Assembly: GCA_036389395.1 (NCBI GenBank)
Contig: DASVPY010000058.1
Location: 62,001 to 126,000, forward strand
Length of the DNA: 64,000 nt
Direction: 5' to 3'
Source: QHXQ01 sp036389395
Lineage (GTDB): Bacteria; Acidobacteriota; Blastocatellia; Pyrinomonadales; Pyrinomonadaceae
Part shown: piece after piece, positions 8,831-17,039 of the stretch
Position numbering within the stretch: the first letter of the stretch is position 1
How the letters are laid out: every line of letters begins with the position of its first letter
Notes under the pieces: generated by a model
What the model was told of the DNA's origin: nothing
Databases searched by the model: none
What the model saw: only the letters and a program-made list of their open reading frames with translations
Position numbers and translations under genes: made by a program

Positions 8831-9724
8831 CTAGCCCTTCGCTTTCGCGCCGTCGCCGCCCGCTTCGCTCTCAAGCAGTTCCTTGGCGCGCAGGAGGTTC
8901 TGCTTGTGCTGCTCGCTGACCTCCGGGTACTTGAGGTCGAGCGACTTGAGCTTCTGGATGATGATGTCCGCGACGGCCGCGCGCGTGAACCACTTGTTGT
9001 CGGCCGGGATGATGTGCCAGGGGGCCCAAGGGGTCGAGGTGTGGCGGAAGATGTCCTCGAAGGCCGCCATGTAGTCGTCCCAGTAGCCGCGCTCCTTGGC
9101 GTCGTTCAGCGAGAACTTCCAGTTCTTCTCCGGCGTGTTGATGCGCGCGAGGAAGCGGCGGCGCTGCTCCTCCTTCGACACGTTGAGGTAGAACTTCATG
9201 ATGATGATGCCGTTGCGCGTCAGGTAGCGCTCGAAGTTGTTGATCTCGCGGAAGCGCCGCTTCCAGATGTTCTTGCCCTTCGCTTCCGGGGGCAACTGCT
9301 GCATGTTCAGGTACTCCGGGTGGACGCGCACGACCAGGCACTCTTCGTAGTACGAGCGGTTGAAGATGCCGATGCGTCCGCGTTCGGGCAGCGCCTTGAA
9401 CGAGCGCCAGAGGTAGTCGTGATCGAGTTCCTCGGCGCTGGGGCCTTTGAACGAGTAGACCTGCGTGCCCTGCGGGTTGACGCCCGACATGACGTGGCGG
9501 ATCGTGCCGTCCTTGCCGGCGGCGTCCATCGCTTGCAGGACGACGAGCAGCGCGTAGGTGTTCTGCGCGTAGAGTGTGTCCTGCAACTTGGCGAGCCGCT
9601 GGATGTCCTTTTGCAGCTTCTCGGTCGCTTCCTCTTTCGACTTGAACTTGCCGGTGAAGCCGGGATCGTAATCGCTCAGCTTAACTTTTCTGCCGGGGGG
9701 CACGATGAAGGGGTCATGATTCAT
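8831..9724 (-). CDS. ppk2: Polyphosphate kinase 2 family (polyphosphate:nucleotide phosphotransferase)
   Basis: This 297-residue PPK2-family protein transfers phosphate between inorganic polyphosphate and nucleoside mono- or diphosphates. The Walker A segment reads AMDAAGKDGTIRHVMSGVNP near residue 65, with the Asp and Lys typical of PPK2. The lid/Walker B region includes GRIGIFNRSYYEECLVVRVHP near 125. The sequence from KFYLNVSKEEQRRRFLARI on is the standard PPK2 C-terminal half. Single-domain length and the motif set resemble class I/III enzymes; I cannot decide the substrate class by eye. A GAGGAG ribosome site lies about 10 bases before ATG 9724. It is the last gene of a CBS-sixA-ppk2 run and lies near Ppx and CHAD genes, consistent with polyphosphate metabolism. 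Confidence 0.93.
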   Translation of the reverse strand: MNHDPFIVPPGRKVKLSDYDPGFTGKFKSKEEATEKLQKDIQRLAKLQDTLYAQNTYALLVVLQAMDAAGKDGTIRHVMSGVNPQGTQVYSFKGPSAEELDHDYLWRSFKALPERGRIGIFNRSYYEECLVVRVHPEYLNMQQLPPEAKGKNIWKRRFREINNFERYLTRNGIIIMKFYLNVSKEEQRRRFLARINTPEKNWKFSLNDAKERGYWDDYMAAFEDIFRHTSTPWAPWHIIPADNKWFTRAAVADIIIQKLKSLDLKYPEVSEQHKQNLLRAKELLESEAGGDGAKAKG

Positions 9725-9782
9725 GTTGCGCGGCGCTCCTCATAAGGCGTGTTGGGTCGAGCGTGGGGTCGTTAAGAATCAG

Positions 9783-10280
9783 TTAAGACTCGGCCGCCAA
9801 CTCCTTCGGGCGGGCGAGCCAGGCGAGACGGCCGGCGCGCGGCGCGACCGCGCGCCAGGCCGTCAGATCAAAGGCGACGCAGGCGAGCGCCGCCGTCGGC
9901 ATACGTTCGTGTACGTTGGTCAGCGTGGCGATGAGCTGTTCGAGACCGGGGTTGTGCCCGACGAGGAGCGCGCTGGCGTGCGGCTCCGTCAGTTCGCGCA
10001 CGACTTCGAGCAGGCGCTCGGCGCTGGCCTCGTAGATGCGCCCGTCGTAGCGGGTCGGGGCGGTGACTTGCGCGGCCTCCGTGACGAGCGCGGCCGTCTG
10101 GCGCGCGCGCTCGGCGGGCGAGCAGACGACCAGCTCGGGCTTGAGCGCGCGCTGCAACAGGAAGCGCCCCATGCGCGGCGCGGCCTGGCGACCGCGGTCG
10201 TTCAGCGGGCGCGCGAAGTCCGCCAGGGCCGGATCGGCCCAGCTCGATTTCGCGTGGCGCATGAGCAGCAGCGTCTTCAT
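9783..10280 (-). CDS. sixA: SixA-type phosphohistidine phosphatase
   Basis: This 165-residue histidine-phosphatase-superfamily protein has the diagnostic N-terminal RHAKSSW motif (residues 8-14), with His9 as the phospho-acceptor. A second conserved block, LLVGHNPGLEQL, carries the second catalytic His near residue 109. SixA removes phosphate from phosphohistidine in phosphotransfer proteins; related short histidine phosphatases act on other small substrates. It starts 12 bases after the CBS-domain gene ends, and ppk2 starts 58 bases downstream. sixA-like genes are often found beside CHAD/ppx/ppk genes, which agrees with this cluster, although a direct role in polyphosphate metabolism is not shown. 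Confidence 0.92.
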   Translation of the reverse strand: MKTLLLMRHAKSSWADPALADFARPLNDRGRQAAPRMGRFLLQRALKPELVVCSPAERARQTAALVTEAAQVTAPTRYDGRIYEASAERLLEVVRELTEPHASALLVGHNPGLEQLIATLTNVHERMPTAALACVAFDLTAWRAVAPRAGRLAWLARPKELAAES

Positions 10281-10292
10281 CGTGCAGCGGGT

Positions 10293-10826
10293 TTACTCGT
10301 CGGCGACCGCCGCCGCGGCCACGGCCGCCTCGGCGGCGGCTTCGGCGGCCCCCGCGCCGATGTCTTCGTCCAGCGGCGGGGCCGGTTTCACCAACGCCTT
10401 GAGCGTGCGGATCACGTCGCGGTGCGAGACGTAACGGCCCTTGCGCTCGTCCTTCTTCGAGTGGCGCACGATGTCCGCGATGGAGAGTATGCCGACGAGG
10501 CGGCCGTCCGCGTCCGTGACGGGCAGGCGGCGCAACTGCTCGCGCCGCATGACGGCGAGCACGTCCGCCACGTCGTCCTCGGGCCGGCACGTGCGCACGC
10601 GGCCGGCGCTGACCTCGCCCGCGGTCAACTCCGACGCCCTGCGGTCGCGCGTGGCCAAGGCCATGCAGATGTCGCGATCCGTCAGGACGCCGACGGGCTG
10701 GCCCGCGCCGTTCACCACGGGCACGACGCCGCAGTCGTCGTCCCACATGATCATGGCGGCGTGCGCCAGGGTCGCTTCGGGGCCGCACGTCCGCACGTCC
10801 GTGGTCATGATCTCGCGCACTTTCAT
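10293..10826 (-). CDS. CBS-domain pair protein
   Basis: This 177-residue protein contains two CBS motifs: residues about 1-60 (VREIMTTDVRTCGPEA through VGVLTDRDICMALA) and 70-125 (AGRVRTCRPEDDVADVL through LVGILSIADIVRHSKKD). Paired CBS domains bind adenine nucleotides and act as energy sensors. An Ala/Glu-rich tail of about 30 residues follows. I took ATG 10826, not the upstream possibilities, because AAGGAG lies 10 bases before it and the CBS fold starts immediately. It heads the minus-strand operon with sixA and ppk2; a nucleotide sensor beside a nucleotide-phosphorylating polyP enzyme makes sense, but the partner is unknown. Confidence 0.88.
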   Translation of the reverse strand: MKVREIMTTDVRTCGPEATLAHAAMIMWDDDCGVVPVVNGAGQPVGVLTDRDICMALATRDRRASELTAGEVSAGRVRTCRPEDDVADVLAVMRREQLRRLPVTDADGRLVGILSIADIVRHSKKDERKGRYVSHRDVIRTLKALVKPAPPLDEDIGAGAAEAAAEAAVAAAAVADE

Positions 10827-11006
10827 CCGTTCGCTCCTTAAGAGGCTGCCGTTGCCTGCCGCCCGGCGCGGGCGTGTGAGGCGGGCGCTCGGCGCGGCGC
10901 TTGACATCAGATCGAGAGCATTGCGCACGAAGTTTTAGCACAAAACCGGATATAGAGCCACAAGTATTGTGCGCGTTAGCTTTCGCCGCGCGCGCCGCGG
11001 TTCGGT

Positions 11007-11012
11007 TATAAT
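11007..11012 (+). promoter_or_regulatory. Possible -10 element (TATAAT) upstream of the phosphoesterase operon
   Basis: A perfect TATAAT lies in the 314-base gap between the divergent polyphosphate operons, about 129 bases before the GTG start at 11141. I do not see a good -35 box at the usual distance. The gap also contains an AT-richer stretch (10929-10975) that could hold the promoter of the leftward operon. Confidence 0.35.
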
Positions 11013-11140
11013 GGGCGCATCCCCGGTCGCCCCCTGTTTCGCGCAGCCGAAGTGCGCGCCCCGCGCGTGCGTGCGGCGCGCGCGAACGCCCACCCCCGCG
11101 AGAGTGTGACGGAGATTTTTGCGCGCCGGGAGGTGTCCGA

Positions 11141-11803
11141 GTGGGCGAGCGCACGATTGTGGTCGGCGACATACACGGCTGCTACGACGAGTTCGTCGAG
11201 CTGCTGACGAAGCTCGCGCCGGGGCCGGCGGATCGCGTCATCGCCGTCGGCGATCTGATCGTGAAGGGGCCGCAGAGCCGCGCCGTGCTCGACCTCTTCA
11301 TGAGCGAGCCGCGCCTGTCCGCCGTCGTCGGCAACCACGACCTCGCGCTCGTGCGCTACTGGCGCGGCGAGACGCGCCAGCTCAAGCCGACGCAGGAGCG
11401 CGCGCGCGCGGAGCTTGAGCCGGAGCGCGCGCGTTACTTCGCGTACCTGGCCGGGCTGCCCGGTCTGATCGACTTAGGCCAGCACGTCGTCGTCCACGCG
11501 GGCGTGCGCCCCGGCGTGCCGCTCGCCGCGCAGAGCCTCGCGGATTTGACGGAGTTGCGCACGCTCGGCCCGGATCGCACGAGCCGGACGGGGCGGCCCT
11601 GGTACGACGTGTATAATGGCCCGCAGAAGGTGCTCTTCGGCCACTGGCCCGCGTCGCCGCCGCGCGCCGGCCGTTTCGCACAAGGTCTGGACACGGGCTG
11701 CGTCTACGGCTACCAACTGACGGCTTACGTCCTTGAGACGGAGGAGTTCGTGCGCGTCCAAGCGCGACGCGCCTACGAGCCGCCGAAGCAGCCGGTCGCG
11801 TGA
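11141..11803 (+). CDS. PPP-family metallophosphoesterase (ApaH/protein phosphatase-like)
   Basis: This 220-residue protein has the metal-binding motifs of the PPP superfamily in order: GDIHG (residues 10-14), GDLIVKGP in place of the usual GDxVDRGP, GNHD near 67, a single HAG near 120, and FGHWP plus DTGCVYG near the C-terminus. Such enzymes hydrolyse phosphoproteins or dinucleoside polyphosphates such as Ap4A. The substitution of Asp-Arg in the second motif is a deviation that may shift substrate use. GTG at 11141 follows a GGGAGGTG ribosome site. It is the first gene of the rightward run containing two TMK-like proteins, ppx and a CHAD protein. Confidence 0.88.
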   Translation: MGERTIVVGDIHGCYDEFVELLTKLAPGPADRVIAVGDLIVKGPQSRAVLDLFMSEPRLSAVVGNHDLALVRYWRGETRQLKPTQERARAELEPERARYFAYLAGLPGLIDLGQHVVVHAGVRPGVPLAAQSLADLTELRTLGPDRTSRTGRPWYDVYNGPQKVLFGHWPASPPRAGRFAQGLDTGCVYGYQLTAYVLETEEFVRVQARRAYEPPKQPVA

Positions 11804-11872
11804 GGCGCGCGTTACGCGTTCGTGACACGCGCCCGTTAAAGTTCGACGGGACGCGCCCGTAAAGTCGCTCGC

Positions 11873-12556
11873 ATGATCCAGTACGGCCAGCACAAGTTCC
11901 CCGGCAAGCTGTTCGTCGTCGAAGGCACGGACGGCAGCGGCAAGTCCACGCAGTTGGCGCTGCTGCACCAGTGGCTCAAGGCGGAGGGCTACCCGGTCTT
12001 CTTCTCCGAGTGGAACTCTTCGCCGCTCGTCAAGGACACGACCCGGCGCGCCAAGAAGCGGCGGCTGTTCACGCCGACCAGCTTCTCGCTCATCCACGCC
12101 ACGGACTTCGCCGACCGCACCGAGCGCGACATCATCCCGCCGTTGAAGGCCGGCGCAATCGTGCTCGCCGACCGCTACATCTACACGGCGTTCGCGCGCG
12201 ACGTGGCGCGCGGCTGCGACCGCGCGTGGGTGCGCGAGGTCTACCGCTTCGCCGTGCGGCCGACCGTGGCCTTCTACTTCCGCGCGCCGCTCGACGTGGC
12301 GATTGATCGCATCACTTCGGGCCGGCCCGAGTTTAAGTACTACGAGGCGGGTCTCGACATGGACTGGAGCGACGACCCCGAGGAGAGCTTCACCATCTTT
12401 CAGGGCCGCATCCTGGCCGAGTACGACCGCATGATCGAAGAGTTCGGGCTGACCATGATCGACGCGACGCGCTCGATTGAGAAACAGCAGCGCGAGGTGC
12501 GGCGCATCATCAAGCGCCACCTGGCGGGCGAGGAGGCGTTGGCAACCGGCGCATGA
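11873..12556 (+). CDS. Thymidylate kinase-like P-loop protein, first of a tandem pair
   Basis: This 227-residue protein has an intact P-loop (GTDGSGKST, residues 18-26) and the DRY block of the thymidylate kinase family (LADRYIYTAFARD). The region that in true dTMP kinases carries the REPGGT motif instead reads EWNSSPLVKDTTRR, and an aromatic/acidic segment before the last helices (YYEAGLDMDWSDD) is unlike housekeeping enzymes. It is therefore a divergent nucleoside-monophosphate-kinase-fold protein rather than a safe dTMP kinase. Its stop codon overlaps the start of a paralogue by 4 bases (ATGA), so the two are translationally coupled and may form a heteromer. Context (PPK2, Ppx, CHAD) suggests a link to polyphosphate or nucleotide pools. 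Confidence 0.82.
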   Translation: MIQYGQHKFPGKLFVVEGTDGSGKSTQLALLHQWLKAEGYPVFFSEWNSSPLVKDTTRRAKKRRLFTPTSFSLIHATDFADRTERDIIPPLKAGAIVLADRYIYTAFARDVARGCDRAWVREVYRFAVRPTVAFYFRAPLDVAIDRITSGRPEFKYYEAGLDMDWSDDPEESFTIFQGRILAEYDRMIEEFGLTMIDATRSIEKQQREVRRIIKRHLAGEEALATGA

Positions 12557-13569
12557 AGCAGATGACCTTTTACGGCACGGCGCTCCCAGGCGTCGCGCCC
12601 GAACCCTACGCGGGCAAACTGATCGTCATCGAAGGCCCGGACGGCGTCGGGCGCTCGACGCAGATCGGTCTGCTGCGCACCTGGCTCGAAGCGCGCGGCC
12701 ACGCCGTCCTCGACACCGGCATGACGCGCTCCGTCTTGGCGGGCGGCGGCATCAAGGAGGCGAAGCTGGGGCACACCCTCGGGCGCATCACGATGCACCT
12801 CTTCTACGCCACGGACTTCGCCGACCGGCTTGAGAACGAGATGCTGCCGGCCCTGCGCGCCGGCTTCATCGTGCTGACGGATCGCTACATCTACTCGGCG
12901 ATTGCGCGCGCCGTCGTGCGCGGCGCAGACTCCGACTGGGCGCGCGCCCTCTACGGCATCGCGCTCGTCCCCGACGCCGTCTTCTACCTGCGCATCCGCA
13001 CCGCGGCCGAGTTGGCCGAGCGGCTCGTCGTCTCCGGGCGCGGCTTCAACTTCTGGGAGTCGGGCATGGACATGCACCTGGGCGAAGACTTCTACGACAG
13101 CTTCATCGCCTACCAGACGCGTATGCTCGGCGAGTTCGAGCGGATGACCGCCGAGTACGGCTTCCAGGTCATAGACGCCTCGCGCCCCGTCCAGCGCGTC
13201 GCCGCCGACCTGCGCCGCGCCGTCGCCCGCGCCATCGGGCGCAAGGGCCCGCCCATCCACCCCGCCCACACGACAGCCACGTCCGCCACGAACAATAACC
13301 GCCCCACGTCCGATAACGCCGACAGGTCAGACGCCGCTGCGACATCTGGCACGTCAGACAGGCCGACTACGGCCACGGCCACGGCTACGACGGCCACGGC
13401 AACAGCTACGACGGCTAATCTTTCCACAACGGCTAATCAGGCTCCTTCTAACCAGGCTCAATCTAATTCGGCCGCTACGGCTAACACGGCCGCGGCTGCG
13501 CAGTATGCAAAACGGGCGCAGGAGGCGTCGCCGGGCAAGGGGGCGGGGAAGGACGGCGGCACGGTTTGA
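12553..13569 (+). CDS. Thymidylate kinase-like paralogue with Walker A Lys-to-Arg and disordered tail
   Basis: This 338-residue paralogue of the preceding gene keeps the fold (LTDRYIYSAIARAVV; FWESGMDMHLGED matching YYEAGLDMDWSDD) but its P-loop is GPDGVGRST (residues 28-36). The invariant lysine is Arg34, codon CGC at 12652. That usually cripples phosphoryl transfer, so it may be a regulatory or substrate-binding partner of the first protein. From about residue 233 the sequence becomes a low-complexity tail rich in Thr, Ala, Asn and Ser of about 105 residues, encoded by short reiterated acggcc-type units. It overlaps both neighbours (ATGA at 12553 and TTGA at 13566), indicating tight coupling with TMK-like 1 and ppx. 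Confidence 0.82.
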   Translation: MKQMTFYGTALPGVAPEPYAGKLIVIEGPDGVGRSTQIGLLRTWLEARGHAVLDTGMTRSVLAGGGIKEAKLGHTLGRITMHLFYATDFADRLENEMLPALRAGFIVLTDRYIYSAIARAVVRGADSDWARALYGIALVPDAVFYLRIRTAAELAERLVVSGRGFNFWESGMDMHLGEDFYDSFIAYQTRMLGEFERMTAEYGFQVIDASRPVQRVAADLRRAVARAIGRKGPPIHPAHTTATSATNNNRPTSDNADRSDAAATSGTSDRPTTATATATTATATATTANLSTTANQAPSNQAQSNSAATANTAAAAQYAKRAQEASPGKGAGKDGGTV

Positions 13570-15116
13570 AGCTGGCGGCGATAGACATCGGGTCGAACTC
13601 GATCAAGCTGGTCGTCGTGGACGCGGCCGCCTCCGACTCCTTCGCCGTGCTCGCGCGTGAGAAGGAGGCCGTGCGCCTCGGGCACGACACCTTGCAGGCC
13701 GGCGTGCTCGCGCCCGAGGCGATTGACCGCGCCGCCGAGTGCATCAAGCGTTTCGCCTCGATGGCGGAAGCGCGCGGGGCCGAGCGCACCGTCACGATTG
13801 CGACCGCTTCGGTGCGCGAGGCGCGCAACGCACGCCAGTTCCTACGCACGATCAGACAGCGCACCGGCATCGAGGTCGAGGTGCTCTCCGGGATCGAGGA
13901 GGCGCGGCTCATCGGCGTGGCGGCGGCCTACGGCTGCGCCGATGCGCAAACGACGCTGCTCAACGTGGACATCGGCGGCGGCTCGACCGAACTCTCGCTC
14001 ATGCGCGCGGGCGTGCCCGCCGCGCTCCACTCGATCAAGGTCGGCGCGGTGGGACTCAGCGAGGCTTTCATCAAGACCGATCCGGTCAAGCCCAAGGAAC
14101 TGCGCGCGCTGCGCGACCACGTACGCGCCGCGCTCGAACGGCCCGCGCGCGAGCTGAAGGGGCAGAGCTGGCAGGAGACGACCGGCACTTCCGGGACGAT
14201 CATCGCGCTCGGCGCGGTGCTCAGCCAGCAGGCGCAGAAGGACGCGCGCCGCCGCGAGCAGGGCGCACAGCCCGCGGGCGCTGAGATCACGCTCGCGCGC
14301 CTCGAACGCCTCAACCAGCAACTGGCCGCCCAGACGTTCAACGAGCGCCGCGCCGCGTCCGGTCTCAGCGCGCAGCGCGCGGAGATCGTCGTGGCCGGCG
14401 GGCAGATACTCGAAGGCGTCATGCGCGCGCTCGGTCTCACACACCTGCACACCTGCGAGTTCGCGCTGCGCGAAGGCGTCCTTATAGACCGCCTGCGCGA
14501 GTGGGAAGCCGAAGCGCGCCCGCCCGTGCCCGACGTGGCCGACCCGCGCCTGCGCGGCGTCCACGCGGTCGGCCGCCGCTACGGCTACGAGGAGGCGCAC
14601 GCGCAGCAGGTCGCGCGCCTCGCCGAGCGCATCTTCGACAGCCTCGCCCAAGCCTACAAGCTGACGCGCCACCAGCGGACGCTGCTCGCCGCCGCCGCCC
14701 TGCTCCACGACATCGGCTATCACATCGCGCACGAGGCGCACCACAAACACACGCTCTACCTCATCAAGCACTCGGAGCTGACCGGCTTCTCCGAAGCCGA
14801 GCGGCAGGTGATCGCCAACGTCGCGCGCTACCACCGCGGCACGCCGCCGCGCGAGCGCCACCCGGACTACGCCGCGCTGAGTCCGACCGACCGCACGACC
14901 GTCAGCCGCCTCGGCGCGATCCTGCGCGTCGCCGACGCGCTCGACCGCGGGCACGACGCGCGCGTCATTGACGTGACCTGCGAGCAGGTCGAGGAAGGCT
15001 TCCGCCTCGTGCTGCACAGCGCGCACTCCTGCGAGCCGGAACTCTGGGCCGTCGAGCAGAAGCGCGACCTCTTCGAGCGTGTCTTCGGCTGCAAGCTGAT
15101 CGCGCGCAAGGGCTGA
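13566..15116 (+). CDS. ppx: Ppx/GppA exopolyphosphatase with C-terminal HD domain
   Basis: This 516-residue protein belongs to the exopolyphosphatase/guanosine pentaphosphate phosphatase family. The N-terminal ASKHA nucleotide-fold half shows AIDIGSNSIKLVVVD (residues 4-18), a second phosphate loop NVDIGGGSTELSL near 138, and SGTI near 210. The C-terminal half is an HD domain with LLHDIGYHI near 380 and the following His-rich helices. Ppx enzymes release phosphate from polyphosphate ends or convert pppGpp to ppGpp. The start appears to be TTG at 13566, which overlaps the stop of the upstream gene (TTGA); no in-frame ATG precedes the conserved start. It lies 10 bases before the CHAD gene. Confidence 0.93.
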   Translation: MKLAAIDIGSNSIKLVVVDAAASDSFAVLAREKEAVRLGHDTLQAGVLAPEAIDRAAECIKRFASMAEARGAERTVTIATASVREARNARQFLRTIRQRTGIEVEVLSGIEEARLIGVAAAYGCADAQTTLLNVDIGGGSTELSLMRAGVPAALHSIKVGAVGLSEAFIKTDPVKPKELRALRDHVRAALERPARELKGQSWQETTGTSGTIIALGAVLSQQAQKDARRREQGAQPAGAEITLARLERLNQQLAAQTFNERRAASGLSAQRAEIVVAGGQILEGVMRALGLTHLHTCEFALREGVLIDRLREWEAEARPPVPDVADPRLRGVHAVGRRYGYEEAHAQQVARLAERIFDSLAQAYKLTRHQRTLLAAAALLHDIGYHIAHEAHHKHTLYLIKHSELTGFSEAERQVIANVARYHRGTPPRERHPDYAALSPTDRTTVSRLGAILRVADALDRGHDARVIDVTCEQVEEGFRLVLHSAHSCEPELWAVEQKRDLFERVFGCKLIARKG

Positions 15117-15126
15117 GCCGCAAGCC

Positions 15127-16434
15127 ATGGCCAAGGCGAAAGAGATCGAGGGGCTTGACTGTGCCGCGCCGGCCCGCGCCGGCGTCGCGCTGGTCTTACG
15201 CACGCGCTTCGAGGAGATGTGCGCCTACAGGGCCGCGGCGCTCGACTGGTCAGACCCGACCGGCGTCCACGACATGCGCGTCGCCTCGCGCCGCCTGCGC
15301 AGCCTGGTGCGCGACTGCGCCCCGTACCTGCGCCGGCGTCTGCCGCGCAAGCGCCTGCGCGCGCTGGCGTCCGCGCTCGGCGCGGTGCGTGATGAAGACG
15401 TGACCATCGCCGCGCTGGAAAAACTGTCGGTCGAAGCGGGGCCGGAACTCGCCGCCGGTTTCAACCCGCTGCTCGCCGAACACCAGCGGCGGCGCGAAGA
15501 GGCCCGCGCCCTGCTCACGCTCGCGCTCGAAGAAGCCTCGCTCGTCGGACTCGAAACGAAATTCCTGCGCCGCCTCGAACGCGCCACCATCCCGCGCCGT
15601 GCCGACGCACAGAGCAACCCGCCCGCCGCACAGAGAGACACGGCCCACCAGCCAGAAGACGCGTCCGATAAGGCAGGCGGCACGGATAAGCAAGGAAGCA
15701 CGGCTGACGAGCAAGCGGATGCGGCCGGCGTGCAGGGCAGCGCGGCCGGTGAGCAAGGCAGTGCGGCTGACAGACAGGGCAGCACGACTGATGATCAGGA
15801 GAGTGCGGCCGACGATCAGGGGGCGACTGACGAGCAGGGCAGTGCGGCCGACGAGAAGGCGAGTGCGGCCGGCGAGCGTGGGGGCGTGGCTGATGTGCGT
15901 GAAGGTGTGGCCGGCGGCAGGTTCGCTTTCCGTCAAGCGGGTCAGGAGATCATCGCCGCGCGCCTGCGCGAGTTGATCGCGGGCGGGCGCGCGCTCTACC
16001 GGCCCGACAACGCGCACGGTCTGCACGATCTGCGCATAGCGGCCAAGCGCCTGCGCTACGCGCTCGAACTGTTCGACCCCTGCTTCGAGTCACAACTGAA
16101 GGAGGCCGCCGCCTCGGTCGCGCACTTGCAACAGGCGCTCGGCGATCTGCACGACTGCGACGTGTGGCTCGCCGACCTGGCCGCACGCCTCAAAGCCCTC
16201 GACGCGCCCGCCGCCCATGAGGCCGCGCCCGCCGCGCCTCCCGACGCACCCACGGCCTCTGCTGCCGCGCACGCCGCGCCGGCCGGCGCGCCCGCGCTGG
16301 AGCGGCGCGCCACCTTCTGGCTGCTGGCGCACTTCGTCGAAGCGCGCGCCGCCCATTACCGCGCCGCCCTCGAACACTGGGGCGCGTGGGAAGCCGAAGA
16401 CTTCTTCGAGCGGCTCACAGACTTGTCCGACTGA
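15127..16434 (+). CDS. CHAD domain protein split by a low-complexity linker
   Basis: This 435-residue CHAD protein would bind polyphosphate through conserved His and basic residues. The first half (residues about 15-155) contains VHDMRVASRRLRSLVRD; the second half (about 265-430) has HGLHDLRIAAKRLRYALELFD and LGDLHDCDVWL. Between them lies a roughly 105-residue insert composed of variants of a short unit rich in Ala, Asp, Gln, Gly and Ser (AADEQGS-like), which is probably disordered. A second Ala/Pro-rich stretch interrupts the C-terminal part near residue 360-385. The insert looks like a replication-slippage expansion. It directly follows ppx, as CHAD genes often do. A palindromic repeat lies downstream. 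Confidence 0.9.
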   Translation: MAKAKEIEGLDCAAPARAGVALVLRTRFEEMCAYRAAALDWSDPTGVHDMRVASRRLRSLVRDCAPYLRRRLPRKRLRALASALGAVRDEDVTIAALEKLSVEAGPELAAGFNPLLAEHQRRREEARALLTLALEEASLVGLETKFLRRLERATIPRRADAQSNPPAAQRDTAHQPEDASDKAGGTDKQGSTADEQADAAGVQGSAAGEQGSAADRQGSTTDDQESAADDQGATDEQGSAADEKASAAGERGGVADVREGVAGGRFAFRQAGQEIIAARLRELIAGGRALYRPDNAHGLHDLRIAAKRLRYALELFDPCFESQLKEAAASVAHLQQALGDLHDCDVWLADLAARLKALDAPAAHEAAPAAPPDAPTASAAAHAAPAGAPALERRATFWLLAHFVEARAAHYRAALEHWGAWEAEDFFERLTDLSD

Positions 16435-16506
16435 AACGACAACAGCGCACCCGCCTCCGAGCCTGAACGTCATCCAATTAGAAGCTATTCGAGTCCCGCT
16501 CAACCC

Positions 16507-16604
16507 CTTTGCGTCCCTTCGCGGCCCGCTTGGCGGCCTTTGCGGTTAAAGGTTTTAAGACTTAACCGCAAAGGCCGCGAAGCGGGCCGCGAAGGGACGC
16601 AAAG
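16507..16604. repeat. 98-bp palindromic repeat, second copy of the 8678 element core
   Basis: Arms of 43 bp (16507-16549 and 16562-16604) match with one mismatch around the loop aggttttaagac. The sequence reproduces the inner part of the 8678-8817 element, including the loop, in inverted orientation. It lies between the CHAD gene and padR. It lacks the 17-bp terminal repeats of the first copy. It may also end CHAD-operon transcription. Confidence 0.85.
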
Positions 16605-16694
16605 AAAATCTTCAACGGGCGTCTTAGATTCTCGGAACATGCCTTGCCCTTCTACACGTACTGGTCTGATGTGTAGGAGGAGGAGGTAACAGCT

Positions 16695-17039
16695 ATGACG
16701 CAGACCAAGTCCGATCTGCCGCAGGGCACGTTGGATTTGTTGATCCTGAAAGTCGTCGCGCTCGGCCCCGTCCACGGGTACGCGATTGCGCAGCGGCTCG
16801 ACCAGGCGTCGCGCGGCGTCGTGCAAGTGCCGCAAGGGTCGCTCTACCCGGCGCTGCACCGGCTCGAAAACCGCGGGCTACTGGCGGCGGAGTGGCAGGC
16901 GACCGAGACCGGGCGCGAGGCCAAGTTCTACCGCCTGACGCGGACAGGGCGGGCACAGCTCGAAACGGAGACCGCGAGTTGGCGGCGGCTGACGGCAGCC
17001 GTCGGGCTGATCCTCAAACTGTCCGAGGGAGGTGCGTGA
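16695..17039 (+). CDS. PadR-family transcriptional regulator
   Basis: This 114-residue winged-helix protein shows the PadR signature: GTLDLLILKVVALGPVHGYA near residue 10 and VPQGSLYPALHRLENRGLL near 45, followed by the wing (REAKFYRLTRTGRAQL). PadR proteins of this short type usually repress a linked membrane-protein gene in response to a ligand. A very strong purine-rich ribosome site (aggaggaggaggtaac) precedes the ATG. Its TGA overlaps the ATG of the downstream permease by one base, the standard acidobacterial PadR/ADOP arrangement, so it probably controls that gene. Confidence 0.95.
   Translation: MTQTKSDLPQGTLDLLILKVVALGPVHGYAIAQRLDQASRGVVQVPQGSLYPALHRLENRGLLAAEWQATETGREAKFYRLTRTGRAQLETETASWRRLTAAVGLILKLSEGGA

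Noticed and set aside
11610..11620. TATAAT-like sequence inside the phosphoesterase gene
   Set aside because: It lies well within coding sequence and lacks a -35; chance match.
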